From: Paenibacillus senegalensis JC66 | GTDB taxonomy: Bacteria > Bacillota > Bacilli > Paenibacillales > NBRC-103111 | Assembly (NCBI RefSeq): GCF_000285515.1 | Contig: NZ_HE610961.1 | Span: forward strand, 49,863-113,862 | Direction of reading: 5' to 3' | DNA length: 64,000 nucleotides | Shown: piece after piece, positions 24,678-34,971 of the stretch | How positions within the stretch are numbered: position 1 is the first letter of the stretch | Layout: every line of letters begins with the position of its first letter | Program-made: the position numbers and the translations under genes | The notes under the pieces: model-generated | What the model was told of the DNA's origin: nothing | The model's database searches: none | Seen by the model: the letters and a program-made list of their open reading frames with translations, nothing else

Positions 24678-26336
24678 ATGAATGCCTTGAATCCATCCTG
24701 GAAGGCCCGTACCGCGGCGCTGATCGCCAGCGGCCTGCTAGCCGGTCTTGCCGCAGGCTGTTCGGGGGGAGGCCCAACGCCCTCCTCGCCCTCTTCCCCG
24801 CCACAAGGCGGCGACGGTGAAGGAACGGCGGCAGAAGAGCCGGTAGTGCTCGAATGGCTCGCCTATGACTCCTACGGCCAGCCCGACCCTTCCTCGCCTA
24901 TCGTCAAGCTGGTAGAGGAAAAGTTCAACGCCAAGTTTAACTTCTGGTTCATAGACGCTAACAAATGGGACGATACTCTAAACGTCAAGCTCGCCTCCGG
25001 GGAAATGCCGGATGCGCTCAAGATCCGCAGCCGCAACAACATAGCCAACTACGCCAGCCAGGGGATTTTAGAGCCGCTCGATATGGATCTATTAAGAGAG
25101 CATATGCCGACGTACATGGATTACTTGGATACCAGCTATCCCCAGCTGTGGGATGCCGTCAAATATGATGGCGAGGTGTATGCGATTCCGGTGACGAACA
25201 AGCGCGGTGCTTACCCGACCGTTGTCGTCTGGCGCCAGGATTGGTTAAATAACGTGGGGATCACCAAGGTTCCGGAGACGATTGAGGAATTCGAGGAAGC
25301 CTTGTATAAGTTCCGCAACGAGGACCCGGATCAGAACGGAGCAAGGGACACCTACGGCATGTCTGACTTTGCCATTCCGATGATTCTCGGCGCCTACGGC
25401 TTCCCGCCGATTGACGATGTGAGCGCCGCAGCGAAGTCCTCGCCCGACCGGGCCCTGCTCTTTACCAAAAAGGACGGCCGGCTCGAGTTCGCGGCGATCC
25501 AGCCGGAAATGAAGGAAGCGCTCGCCTTGCTGCAAAGATGGTACCAGGAAGGGCTGATTGATCCGGAGTTTATCACTTCCGAGAACACCACCGGGTACTG
25601 GGCCAACTCACAGGCGTTCTTCAACGGCCGCATCGGGCTTACCGGTAAATCGCAGCCTGTCCACTGGCGCAATGAGATGAACCCGGATACTCCGGATGAC
25701 CGCGGAGGCACCGTGTTCGAGGAGTTCAGCAAATCCGCCCCTGATGCGGAAATCGTATTCGGAACTCCGCCAGTTGGGCCGAACGGCCTGTCCGGTACTC
25801 CGCAGTGGGATATCTATAATGGCGCCATTGCGATTACAGCCGAGGCGCTGAAGGACCCGCGCAAAGTCGAGACGATCCTCAGTATGATGGAGGAAGCGGC
25901 AAGCGATTATGAATACAACATGACGCTGCAATTCGGAATCAAAGGCGAGGATTGGGATGAAGTTGACGGCAAGTTCGTCAGTCTGCGGCCCAGCGAGTCG
26001 AATGCCGAGGCGGCCAAATATGGGCGCTACGTGCTGCACGCCCAGGTCCAAATGGACGAGTTCCAGGAGCGGCGGGAACCGTTCACCTTCTACTTCGCCG
26101 AGAAAACAGCCGGCTTTGACGGGTATACGAAGCTGATCGTCCCTTCCCTGGACATCTTTAACCGTCATGCAACGACATTAGGCAAGCTGACAATTGAAAC
26201 ATACTTCAAAATCATTACCGGAGAAGTGAGCATCGATGCCTTCGATGATTATGTAGAGCAGTTCCGCTCCATGGGCGGAGATGAAGTCTTGGAGGCGATG
26301 AACGAAGCCTATCAGCGAGACATGGGCGGCAACTAA
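24678..26336 (+). CDS. LplA-type extracellular sugar-binding lipoprotein
   Basis: 552 residues from ATG 24678 behind AAGGGGGAAC. The lipoprotein signal ends in the lipobox LAAGC (about residues 22-27), followed by a Gly/Ser/Pro linker. The mature part has the features of family-1-like binding proteins of this size: NAKFNFWFIDANKWDDTLNV, SGEMPDALKIRS, MDYLDTSYPQLWDAVKYDGE and VWRQDWLNNVGI. It ends AMNEAYQRDMGGN. As third gene of the operon it should deliver the ligand to the LplB/YtcP pair. The upstream direct repeat and the 144-bp spacer suggest extra RNA-level control. Confidence 0.92.
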   Translation: MNALNPSWKARTAALIASGLLAGLAAGCSGGGPTPSSPSSPPQGGDGEGTAAEEPVVLEWLAYDSYGQPDPSSPIVKLVEEKFNAKFNFWFIDANKWDDTLNVKLASGEMPDALKIRSRNNIANYASQGILEPLDMDLLREHMPTYMDYLDTSYPQLWDAVKYDGEVYAIPVTNKRGAYPTVVVWRQDWLNNVGITKVPETIEEFEEALYKFRNEDPDQNGARDTYGMSDFAIPMILGAYGFPPIDDVSAAAKSSPDRALLFTKKDGRLEFAAIQPEMKEALALLQRWYQEGLIDPEFITSENTTGYWANSQAFFNGRIGLTGKSQPVHWRNEMNPDTPDDRGGTVFEEFSKSAPDAEIVFGTPPVGPNGLSGTPQWDIYNGAIAITAEALKDPRKVETILSMMEEAASDYEYNMTLQFGIKGEDWDEVDGKFVSLRPSESNAEAAKYGRYVLHAQVQMDEFQERREPFTFYFAEKTAGFDGYTKLIVPSLDIFNRHATTLGKLTIETYFKIITGEVSIDAFDDYVEQFRSMGGDEVLEAMNEAYQRDMGGN

Positions 26337-26472
26337 TATTGTGTAAAAGCTTACTTAGCAGATTCTTTCCTTTTCAGGTGTTACTTTTATCGGAATTTAA
26401 GAGATTAGACTTGTAGACTGTTTGCGGGCTTGCGGGGAGCGGGCTTGCGTAAATCTCAAACTCTTCTGCAAT

Positions 26473-26519
26473 AAAAGCATTCGCACCGGGTTCGTCTTGA
26501 ATCGGTGCGAATGCTTTTT
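26473..26519 (+). terminator. Strong bidirectional terminator
   Basis: AAAAGCATTCGCACCG pairs perfectly with CGGTGCGAATGCTTTT around a 14-base loop and is followed by T. It closes the transport operon and, on the other strand, the small zinc-ribbon gene. Nothing else is seen in 26337-26719. Confidence 0.88.
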
Positions 26520-26719
26520 GCTTTGGCTCCGAACCTCCAACCGGTACCCTTCGCACAGTGCTTGCTTCAAACCTCCAACCGATCCACTCGGCTCAAGGAA
26601 CACCATGCAGGACGCCTTGCCGAAAACCATGTAGGAAGGAACATCTTGCAGTCGATGCCCGCTGGACACAGTTGCAGTAGGTGTGCACGATAAAGCAACA
26701 GCCCCATCCGGAAGCTTAA

Positions 26720-26992
26720 TTAAACCCGTTCCCAGTTATTTTTTTTCGCAGTAGCCCTGCATTCCTTACAAACACCGGCAACTTGTCCATTGTTCATCGT
26801 ATAAAACTGCAGCTTATCCTTGCGTTTACATAGGGAGCATTTCTGGCCAGTGGCCGTTCTCCGTTTATAACTGCCTATAGCCACAATGTTCGCTGCCCGC
26901 CGCCTTCGGTTAAAGATCAGGACTACAGCTAACACCAGCAGTAGGATCAATACAAACACAACTCCTGTAAAAAACCAAGAGATATCCCCCAT
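26720..26992 (-). CDS. Small membrane protein with zinc-ribbon-like tail
   Basis: 90 residues, ATG 26992 behind AAGGAGGGACATT. One N-terminal membrane segment (7-28) is followed by a basic stop (NRRRR). The cytosolic tail has two CxxC pairs, KCSLCKRKDKLQFY and GVCKECRATAKKNN, about 22 residues apart, which could bind one zinc ion. I do not recognise the family. It is alone between the transport operon terminator and a gene-poor stretch. Confidence 0.75.
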   Translation of the reverse strand: MGDISWFFTGVVFVLILLLVLAVVLIFNRRRRAANIVAIGSYKRRTATGQKCSLCKRKDKLQFYTMNNGQVAGVCKECRATAKKNNWERV

Positions 26993-28335
26993 AATGTCCC
27001 TCCTTCTCTGCTCCTTTGTACGACTTACTTAACGGTTCACTCCCACGGGCTACATCAATGGCTTTCTTTCCCCAAAAGCCCCTACAGCTTAGAATATTTC
27101 GCTTCTCCAGATTAGCGACCTATATCTACGGTACCTCTACGGGTACTTCGATGATCACCAGCAGCCTATCTCTAAGGTTACCTCACGATTTCCACCTACA
27201 GCATACCCTGCGGGTTCACTCTAGCATCTTACCTCCACCGCTTACCCCCGATATCCCCTAAAGCTTCCCTCCAAATCTTTCCTCATATGTAACCCCATCA
27301 TTTAACCAACGCTCCCTACGCTTCCCTCTACGTTTTCTTCTACGTTACTTCACCACCATAATTCCCCTATACGATTTACTAAAATGGTCCGCTAGAATCA
27401 ATATCAGAAATATTTACTAGTTTGATATTTTTATTCTAGCAAGATTTCCTATCATGAGCTATGCTGTTCTTTCGTTGTGATAGCCGAGCGGTCTGCTCAA
27501 AAAATGCTGTCCTGACAGGCAAATCGCTGTTATGGCAGGCAATGTAAAGAATTGCATATGCGGTTCACAACTGCCGATAGACAGCAATTTACCTTATGCG
27601 ATAGTGTGAATATTAATCCTGTATCGCTATTTGCGCCTTCAGAAGCTAGCCTGATCCGTCTCGCGCTCATGCTTTCTGCTACTGGCCTGATCCAACTCAT
27701 GCCTTCATCTGATGGCCTGCCACCGACATGGTTGATTTTGTGTCCTCGTTACATACTGGCACAGACGTAATTCGAAGAATTAATCTGCGGAATACCTAAA
27801 GGTGTTGCCGGCCTGATAATCTACTTTTTTCAATCATGCAATTATGGAGGAAAGGGAGTTGGGAGTTTTAGTAAACGAATAGTAAAAATGCTTGTCGGGA
27901 ATATGGTAGTAGCTCTGAAATCCTGATGCTCGCCGTATCCATTTCATGCCGCGGGAAATCAGATAACAAAAAAAGGGGGGAAAACAGCTCCGTGCCACCG
28001 GAAAAGGAGACAAGCGGCATTACGCAATCGAAGAATCATAACCAGCGGGCAATGGTTACTTTTGCCGCTTATGGCGAGGGAATTGCCCAGCCTTCCAAGC
28101 TAAAATTCCATCTGACACTTTCCTGCAATGGCCGTAACGAAGCTTTTGTGCCGTTAAATTCCGCCAATGGCTGCACGGCTGTCTGTAATGTCTAAGCAGC
28201 AGCACAGCAATCTGGGGTTACCGCTTCTTGTGGGGTTACCGCTTCCTGTCTAGGCGGGGCAGAGCTAGAAGATGAGGCCCGGTTTACGATTATTGATGCA
28301 AGCGGGCTTTGAGCCGAAATGTTGTTTTTCCGGGT
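26993..28335. other. Gene-poor region
   Basis: About 1.3 kb with no supported gene. 27060-27380 is C/T-rich with CTACG-like repeats. The open frame at 27926-28195 (GEGIAQPSKLKFHLTLSCNG) has no good ribosome binding site and may be an earlier part of the decayed protein gene at 28336; an ARFTIIDASGL-like stretch near 28275-28310 supports this. Confidence 0.45.
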
Positions 28336-28788
28336 GAAAATGAATCCGCTTCCATTGCCTTTTATGCGCCTAATGTTGTGCCTCAATCGCAAATGAGCGC
28401 AGCAGCCGCTATCTAGCGCTCGGGATATGAAGCATACTGGGCTATTGATCGGGAACGGACAACTATGCGGCACACCCGTTGGAATCCCCGGAGCTGGTGT
28501 CTCAATCTATTACACTAGATCATGGCAGCAAGCTGCTCCGTGAAAAGGCTAGGCTACGAAACCCGGACTGATTTTACCCCGGATGGCGTGATTACAGAAT
28601 GTCGGATCTATGCCCGCCCGGATGGAAAGCAGTTTACGCTGGCCGCGAGCGGAATATGGGAAGCTGATTACTCGCGCAAAACGCTTGTTTTCCCAGCGGT
28701 CCCGGGCGCCCGTTATGTCCGGCTGGAAGCAGTTGATGGTACAGGCGGTTGCGCTGCGTCTGTCGATATACAGGTCTGCTATGAATAA
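28336..28788 (+). pseudogene. Relic of an F5/8 type C (CBM32-like) carbohydrate-binding domain
   Basis: Reading across frames gives ESASIAFYAPNVVPQSQMSA, then a TAG, RSGYEAYWAIDRERTTMRHT (the family has AIDG..T.W), then a frame change to LVSQSITLDHGSK, then another to VKRLGYETRTDFTPDGVITE and the C-terminal strands WEADYSRKTLVFPAVPGARY. This is the order of an F5/8C domain, which usually ends extracellular glycoside hydrolases or lyases, with at least one stop and two frameshifts. The catalytic part is not recognisable. It shows that a glycan-degrading enzyme once stood beside these transport genes. Confidence 0.7.
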
Positions 28789-29027
28789 CCGGTAACGTAA
28801 TGTACTTGCTCGTAAGCTCTACAAAGAGCAAAAGAAGAGCATGCGATCTACAAAAAATATAGCAGCACAGGCAGTCCTACAAATAGCACAGAGTATGATC
28901 TGCAAAGAACGAGAAAAGCCTGCGTTCCCCAAGAGCATGAAAAGGCACACCCTTTAAGGAACATAAGAACTATGCGCACTGCGCAAACCCATATAAAAAC
29001 AAAAACCAACAGGAGGTCATGAATCAA

Positions 29028-30653
29028 ATGAAAGGAAAACAGGCAGCAATAACCATCCTATCTCTTGCCTTAGTGGCAACCGCATGTTCGGGAGGCGGTA
29101 CGGAGGGTACGGGAGGAACGGGGGGAAGCGATGATCCCCCTACTCCGGGAGGATCCCCGCAGGCCGTAGAAAATTTAAATCCAAGCGGGTTCCCAATTGT
29201 CGATGAACCGATTCAGCTTCGTTTTGTAGCAGGCAGGTCCGCTACCACGGCACAGGATTGGAATAATGTCATGCTTTTCGATGAATATGAGAAAATGACC
29301 GGCATCGATATTCAATGGCAGATGATTGGTACAGAAGTTTTGTCCGAGCAGCGGAACCTGATGCTTACCGGCGGAGATTTGCCAGATGCTTTTTACGCAG
29401 CGTCAGTCCCCAACCAGGACATTATGAGATACGGAATGCAGGGGGCCTTTATCCCGCTGAACGATTTGATCGAGGAACACGCGCCTAATATTAAACAGTT
29501 ACTGGATGATAACCCGGACATTCGCAAAGGAATGACGATGCCGGACGGCAACATCTACTCTATTCCGAGGGTCTACGATCCGGAATTTGATTCCGTATTT
29601 TACAATCCAAAATTGTGGGTCAACGAGGAGCTGATGCAGGAGCTTAATCTGGATATGCCGCAAACGACCGATGAGTTCTATGATTTCCTGGTGAAGCTGA
29701 AGGAAGCTAATGGAGGCAATGCCCCGTTCGGTGCGGACAACATTAACCGGATTATCAAATTGTTCAATGGTTTCTGGGGATTACAAAACAAAGGGAGCCA
29801 GCACGCTTATGTCGATATTGATCCTGATACTAATGAATTGAGGTTTATTCCGACTGAGGAGAAATACAAGGAAATGCTGCAGTATCTTAACCGGCTGTAT
29901 GAGGATGGGCTCATCGACCGCGATATTTTCACCATTAATTCTACGGAATTCACTGTCCGCCTGCAGGATGACCGTTACGGGGCCTTCATTGGCTGGGACC
30001 CGATCTCTTATGATCTGGGTGAGGAGTTCGTGGGTGCTGACGTTCTGGAAGGGCCTCATGGTGACAAAACTGTTGTTAAAAACTCGACCATTGCGGGGTT
30101 AGGCACTTTTGTCATCACTAATGCCAATAAACATCCTGAAGCTACTATGCGCTGGATTGACTACTTTTTTAGCGAGGAAGGCATGCGGATGTTCTATGCC
30201 GGCTTTGAAGGGGTAACGTATGAAGTGACGGACGGCGGGGAGATTCAATACGTGGAAGAAATCATGAATCATCCTGATGGTCTTTCTTTTGAACAAGCGC
30301 TGGTCAAATACTTGGTTTGGCCGGGAGGCGGCATGCCGGGGATTATTTCCCAGTCTTATTTCTTCGGCGGAGAAAGTCTCCCTTCCTCTATAGCCGCAGC
30401 CGACAAAGTCAAGCAATACATGAACGAAGAAGCGTGGCCTGCCTTTTCGTACAAGGAGGAGGAGGTTGACCGGATGAACGCGCTCTCCTCAGATATCAAC
30501 ACGTATATCCGGGAACAGCAAGCCAAATTTATCTCGGGTGCCGCTTCGTTTGCGGAATGGGACAGCTATGTCCAAACGATTCAAAGAATGGGACTGGAGG
30601 ATTATATGCAAATCTATCAAGCAGCCTATGATCGATACCGTTCAGATAACTAA
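29028..30653 (+). CDS. LplA-type sugar-binding lipoprotein (no permease neighbours)
   Basis: 541 residues from ATG 29028 (AGGAGG 11 bases upstream; ATG 29019 is only 2 bases from it). Lipoprotein signal with lipobox ATAC at about 17-20, then a Gly-rich linker. Family marks include NPSGFPIVDEPIQLRFVAGR, GGDLPDAFYA, FIPLNDLIEEHAPNIKQLL, DGNIYSIPRVYDP and PEATMRWIDYFFSEEGMRMF. It is clearly paralogous to the protein at 56833-58485 (shared order of the same motifs) and less like the one at 24678. No permease is adjacent; an AraC sensor gene follows 215 bp downstream on the same strand. Confidence 0.9.
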   Translation: MKGKQAAITILSLALVATACSGGGTEGTGGTGGSDDPPTPGGSPQAVENLNPSGFPIVDEPIQLRFVAGRSATTAQDWNNVMLFDEYEKMTGIDIQWQMIGTEVLSEQRNLMLTGGDLPDAFYAASVPNQDIMRYGMQGAFIPLNDLIEEHAPNIKQLLDDNPDIRKGMTMPDGNIYSIPRVYDPEFDSVFYNPKLWVNEELMQELNLDMPQTTDEFYDFLVKLKEANGGNAPFGADNINRIIKLFNGFWGLQNKGSQHAYVDIDPDTNELRFIPTEEKYKEMLQYLNRLYEDGLIDRDIFTINSTEFTVRLQDDRYGAFIGWDPISYDLGEEFVGADVLEGPHGDKTVVKNSTIAGLGTFVITNANKHPEATMRWIDYFFSEEGMRMFYAGFEGVTYEVTDGGEIQYVEEIMNHPDGLSFEQALVKYLVWPGGGMPGIISQSYFFGGESLPSSIAAADKVKQYMNEEAWPAFSYKEEEVDRMNALSSDINTYIREQQAKFISGAASFAEWDSYVQTIQRMGLEDYMQIYQAAYDRYRSDN

Positions 30654-30654
30654 A

Positions 30655-30702
30655 TCGAAAGGAGGTTCCCTTGATTTCATCATGGGAACTTTTCCTTTCT
30701 GT
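30655..30702 (+). terminator. Possible terminator
   Basis: GAAAGGAGGTTCCC and GGGAACTTTTCCTTTC can pair around a 13-base loop just after the binding protein stop. The stem has internal mismatches and the T tract is broken. Confidence 0.45.
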
Positions 30703-30868
30703 AAACTTCCCTTCTTTTTTGAAAATTTAAGGTATACTGGATAACAAGACATTACCTATTTATTATTGTATTGAGCATAATGTCTGTTATATTCCTATAT
30801 TTCCGCTACTCGATGGACTATTGCTACGCCTGCTATAAGACCGTGCAATGAAGGAGGTCAAGCTTATC

Positions 30869-33259
30869 ATGAGCGTTTATTTTCAAAAAGTGTTAGCGCT
30901 TCCAACCCGCATCAGACAGCTGTGGTCCGCCAGGCGCTGGTCCAATCGATTCTATCATTATCTGTTCTCTTATGTTTTCCTGGTGATCGTCCTGCTGCTT
31001 GGGGTCAGCGGCGCGGTTTACGGCTCCTTCCTGAACATTCTGCAAAAAGAAGTCGAGAACTCCACGTTGGCTACCCTGACGCAAATTAAAGAGGCCATGG
31101 ATATGCGGACGAATGAAATGGATCGGATGGCGCTGCAAATTTCCACCAATCCGCTGCTTACTCCCTATGCGCTCAGCGAGAACGGCTACGGCATCTATCA
31201 AGCGGTAAGAGAATTGAAAAAGCACCGGTCCACCAATTCTTTTATTTACGACATCATGCTCTACTACCGTGAAAACGATCCTGCCCTGCTATATGCTTCA
31301 AGCGGGACTTATGAGGCGGCCCCTTATTTTTCCCGGGTATACGGAATGGAAGCCGAAGGCCCAGGAACTGTCCAGTTTGTGCAGCATATGGGCTCAACGG
31401 ACAGCTCGGGATTGCGCGTAGTTGGTCATATTAAAGGTCATGACACGCTTGTCGGGCCTTTGATTACTTATTTATATCCGATGTCCGGCTCTCCCGATGG
31501 TTACGGTACCATTCTGTTTCAATTCAGGGAGCAGGACTTGAATCAGATGATTCACCGCGTATTGAAGGATTACTCCGGTGCGATCTATATTTTAAACGAG
31601 GAGGGCCAGCAGGTAACGGAGGTGCTCAATCAGGTCAGTCACGAAACCTCGCTCCAAATTATCCAAATGCTTCGTGATCAGCCACGCAACCCGGCACCAT
31701 TGGAAACTGTTGATATTGAAGGCGCTCAATACTCTATAGTTCAGCTGACCTCGGATACGAATGGCTGGACGTATGTATCTGCCATGCCAACCAATCAATT
31801 CATGAGCAAGGTGAACGAGACCCGGCAAATTTTCCACTATACGATTCTGGCTGTTTTTTTGATCGGACTGATGATTGCTTTTGCTCTGGCCATTCGGAAT
31901 TACCGTCCTATCGTCAAGCTGACCGGTTCTCTGCGCAAAAGCGGGTTGAACGAGGTTCTGCCCAACCGTACCGATGAAATAGCCTTTATTGCAGAAGCTA
32001 TCGGTGTAGTCACCAAAGAAAATGAGGGCCTGTTAGAAAAGCTGAAAAGCCAAGCCGGCATCGTGAAAGAAAAATATGTGACAGCTCTAATTGACGGCAC
32101 CATCCGCTCACGCTCTGAGCTGGATACTCTGCTTCCGGCTGAGGAGATCAGCCTGAAGGAGCCCCATTATGCCGTCCTACTGCTGTTAATAGATGACTAC
32201 GAGCAGTTCAAACGGAAGAACCCCCACTCGATGCAGGATCTTGTACGGTACAGCTTAGGCAAAGCAGTTGAGAAGCTGTCCCTGGAAATCGGTGCGGGAT
32301 ATGCGGTTAATTATAGAAACGGCCGCGGCATCGTAGCTTTGCTCAATATCCGGGAGGGCTGCCAGCAGCCGTATCGATTGAATGATATAGCACAGCAAGC
32401 CAAGGAGTTTTGCAACAAAACGTACCGGCTGCCCGTCACCGTTGGGGTCGGCGGAATTTATGACGATTTTGACAAGCTGCATGTATCGTATACGGAAGCC
32501 GATTATGCAGCGCGCTACCGCCTTGTAAAGGGTGAAAATCAGGTCATCGTGTACCAGGAGGTCAATCAGGCCAAGGAAAGCTTGCTGTGGTATCCATTGG
32601 AGGCGCAAAAACAGCTGGTCCGTTCAATCAAGCAAGGAAGCGCCGAGGAGGCTGCCCGGATCATTCGGGAAATGATTGCTGAAACGTCCAATCAGTCCCT
32701 CTCGATCGAGCGGGTTGAATTTATCTGCTTTGATATGATTAATACGGCTATGAAAACACTTGTGGAAATGGACATTCCTTTGAAGGAAGATGAATGGTCC
32801 GTAGAGACGCTGTTTGTTCATGAGCTGGAGACGCTGGAGGCATTAGAGCAGCGGATGGTCAGCTTTTGTGAGCAGGTTTGCCAGTATGTGAACGAGCACA
32901 AGGAGAGCAGGAACAAGGACCTGCTGCAGGAGCTTACCGTTTATGTGGAGGACTGTTACGCCGATTCCTCCATTAATCTGGATCAGATTGCTGCGAGGTT
33001 CGGTTTCTCCGCTTCCTATTTGACCCGTTTCTTCAAAAACCAGACCGGCCAGTCGCTGATGCGTTATATCGATGAGGTAAGAATGGAAAAAGCTCGGGCT
33101 TTGTTAATCGATACTGATTGGACTCTGGGCGAAATCATTGAGCAAATAGGCTACACGGACTCAACCAACTTTATCCGCAAATTCAAGAAGCTAGAGGGGA
33201 TTACCCCGATTCAGTACCGCAATCTTGTCCGCGGCGGTTCCCAATCCGTCTCTAAATAA
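30869..33259 (+). CDS. Membrane-anchored AraC-family transcriptional regulator
   Basis: 796 residues from ATG 30869 (AAGGAGGT upstream; the ATG at 30848 precedes this site and cannot use it). Membrane segment 1 is about 35-58, the extracellular sensor about 60-310, and segment 2 about 320-342. A GGDEF-like YesN-type linker follows, and the last 100 residues hold an AraC domain: LDQIAARFGFSASYLTRFFK and LGEIIEQIGYTDSTNFIRKF, ending GITPIQYRNL. It should sense an extracellular ligand and activate nearby sugar genes; the adjacent binding protein gene is the obvious candidate. Confidence 0.9.
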   Translation: MSVYFQKVLALPTRIRQLWSARRWSNRFYHYLFSYVFLVIVLLLGVSGAVYGSFLNILQKEVENSTLATLTQIKEAMDMRTNEMDRMALQISTNPLLTPYALSENGYGIYQAVRELKKHRSTNSFIYDIMLYYRENDPALLYASSGTYEAAPYFSRVYGMEAEGPGTVQFVQHMGSTDSSGLRVVGHIKGHDTLVGPLITYLYPMSGSPDGYGTILFQFREQDLNQMIHRVLKDYSGAIYILNEEGQQVTEVLNQVSHETSLQIIQMLRDQPRNPAPLETVDIEGAQYSIVQLTSDTNGWTYVSAMPTNQFMSKVNETRQIFHYTILAVFLIGLMIAFALAIRNYRPIVKLTGSLRKSGLNEVLPNRTDEIAFIAEAIGVVTKENEGLLEKLKSQAGIVKEKYVTALIDGTIRSRSELDTLLPAEEISLKEPHYAVLLLLIDDYEQFKRKNPHSMQDLVRYSLGKAVEKLSLEIGAGYAVNYRNGRGIVALLNIREGCQQPYRLNDIAQQAKEFCNKTYRLPVTVGVGGIYDDFDKLHVSYTEADYAARYRLVKGENQVIVYQEVNQAKESLLWYPLEAQKQLVRSIKQGSAEEAARIIREMIAETSNQSLSIERVEFICFDMINTAMKTLVEMDIPLKEDEWSVETLFVHELETLEALEQRMVSFCEQVCQYVNEHKESRNKDLLQELTVYVEDCYADSSINLDQIAARFGFSASYLTRFFKNQTGQSLMRYIDEVRMEKARALLIDTDWTLGEIIEQIGYTDSTNFIRKFKKLEGITPIQYRNLVRGGSQSVSK

Positions 33260-33260
33260 T

Positions 33261-33304
33261 AAGCCATAGACCCGAAGCCGTTTATGGTTTATGGTCTATG
33301 GCTT
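33261..33304. terminator. Inverted repeat between convergent genes
   Basis: AAGCCATAGACC pairs perfectly with GGTCTATGGCTT around a 20-base loop directly after the AraC stop. The downstream T tract is weak on both strands, so termination is likely but not certain. Confidence 0.55.
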
Positions 33305-33389
33305 GCTGCCGCGAAAGAGCCGCTGCGTTGACAGGGACAGGCAAGCCCAATGCGAACGGCACGGCTCTTTTAAATGGCCTCCATCCAAT

Positions 33390-34751
33390 CTAATTTAAGC
33401 CTTGTTTCCTATTCTCAATTTCCTGCTTCAGCAGCTCATCGACTTTGTTTAGCGCTGTGTTTACATCCGTAATGGCACCCTGCGCCAATTCCACGAAAGT
33501 CTCGTAAAGGATGACCTGCTGCCTGATTCCGGCGACCTCTACCTTATCCCGCTCCCTTTTGGGCGCATAGCTGACAGGCGGATAAACGTTAATGGCTCCC
33601 ATATTTTTTCCGCTGTAAATCGGGTGCCCGGTTCCCAGTTCTTTTTTGATCGCTTCATTGTTCAAAGTAGTTGGAATTCCTCTCTTGGAATCCTCCATTT
33701 GGATTTCATCCGACAGCATCTCCATTATAATCTCGAAGGCAAGCTCCTTGTGCTTGCTTTGACTTGTTAACGAATAGTAGGCCGGCCCCCTCTGAGCCAT
33801 GACTTCAGGTGCCCCCTCCATTAACGGATAAGCTGCGATATCCCAGTTAATTTCAGGCGGGATGGTCAAGTACACACTGTGCTGGTTAATCTGCATAGCC
33901 ACGTTTCCTCCACTGAAGGCCAAGCTTTCTTTGCTGTTATCATCCCCGATGGGGTTGCCCGGAATTTGATAGAAACGAAGCAGGTTTTGGAAAAGGGCTC
34001 TCCACTGCTCCATATCGGCAAGTCCGTCTTCATGCGGATCAAGAATAGGCAAGGAGAGCGGATTATCACGCAGAACCGCCGCCGGGTTTGTGCTGAAGCC
34101 CCGGTATTCGACACCGTCCTCCTCCCGTGTCATCGTACGGGCTAATTCATATACCTCATCCCAGGTCATCCCGTCTGTCGGATAATCTACCCCGAACTTG
34201 TCAAACAGATCTTTGTTGTAATAAAGGACTTGAGGGAAATACGGGCCGACCGGCAAGCCGTAGAGCTCCCCGTTCTGTCCAATTGCCAACATTTCTTCGA
34301 TGAAAACTTCATTGAAGCGGGACAAATCATAATTATATTTCTCCACATAAGGCATCATATCCTCACCCAGCTCCAAATCCAGATAACCACTCATAATTGT
34401 CGGCATATCCGTCCTGATAATATCCGGTATAGTGCCTTGTGTGATCAAATCCTGGATAGTCGTCCCCGTTCCATTGCGGATAAATTCAATCGTTACATGA
34501 GGGAACTTCTCCTGCAGCATAGCACCAAACCGCTCATAAAATTCTTCCTCGCCTGCGCTTCCATTATGAAGAATAAGCTTAACCGGATCCTTCGGTTCGT
34601 TTTTATCCGGCTCCGGGCTGTTCGTTTCCTCAACCTGGGATGTAGGAGCTGGATCAGAGCTTGGCTCTATCGTGCTCCCTCCCCCGCAAGCGGTCAACAA
34701 TGCCATGAACAAGACCAGCATCGCCCTAGACATACCGTATTTTGGCATCAT
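33390..34751 (-). CDS. Family-1 extracellular sugar-binding lipoprotein
   Basis: 453 residues. Lipoprotein signal with lipobox LLTACGG (C22), then a Pro/Ser/Glu linker. The mature protein is of the common CUT1 family-1 size: KLILHNGSAGEEEFYERFGA, PHVTIEFIRNGTG, TQGTIPDIIRTDMP, LYGLPVGPYFPQVLYYNKDL and GGNVAMQINQHS. ATG 34751 follows AAGGGGGAAATAAC. It is the last gene of the minus-strand heparinase cluster, and no permease is next to it, so it must use a permease pair encoded elsewhere. Confidence 0.9.
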   Translation of the reverse strand: MMPKYGMSRAMLVLFMALLTACGGGSTIEPSSDPAPTSQVEETNSPEPDKNEPKDPVKLILHNGSAGEEEFYERFGAMLQEKFPHVTIEFIRNGTGTTIQDLITQGTIPDIIRTDMPTIMSGYLDLELGEDMMPYVEKYNYDLSRFNEVFIEEMLAIGQNGELYGLPVGPYFPQVLYYNKDLFDKFGVDYPTDGMTWDEVYELARTMTREEDGVEYRGFSTNPAAVLRDNPLSLPILDPHEDGLADMEQWRALFQNLLRFYQIPGNPIGDDNSKESLAFSGGNVAMQINQHSVYLTIPPEINWDIAAYPLMEGAPEVMAQRGPAYYSLTSQSKHKELAFEIIMEMLSDEIQMEDSKRGIPTTLNNEAIKKELGTGHPIYSGKNMGAINVYPPVSYAPKRERDKVEVAGIRQQVILYETFVELAQGAITDVNTALNKVDELLKQEIENRKQGLN

Positions 34752-34971
34752 GTTATTTCCCCCTTTTTCAAATAAGCTTTTGCATCATTCCAAATCATCC
34801 GCGAACGGCAACGGGATTCAGACAAAGGAGAACTATTTTGTTCTAGATTTTGTTTGATAAACCTGATAAACCGTCCGCCGGGATGCAAAATGCTGAATTA
34901 AAAGATTAGCTGACGAAAACCCGTCATGTACATTAAGTTGTGCCCCTGCTTTGATCCTATATAGCTCCGGT

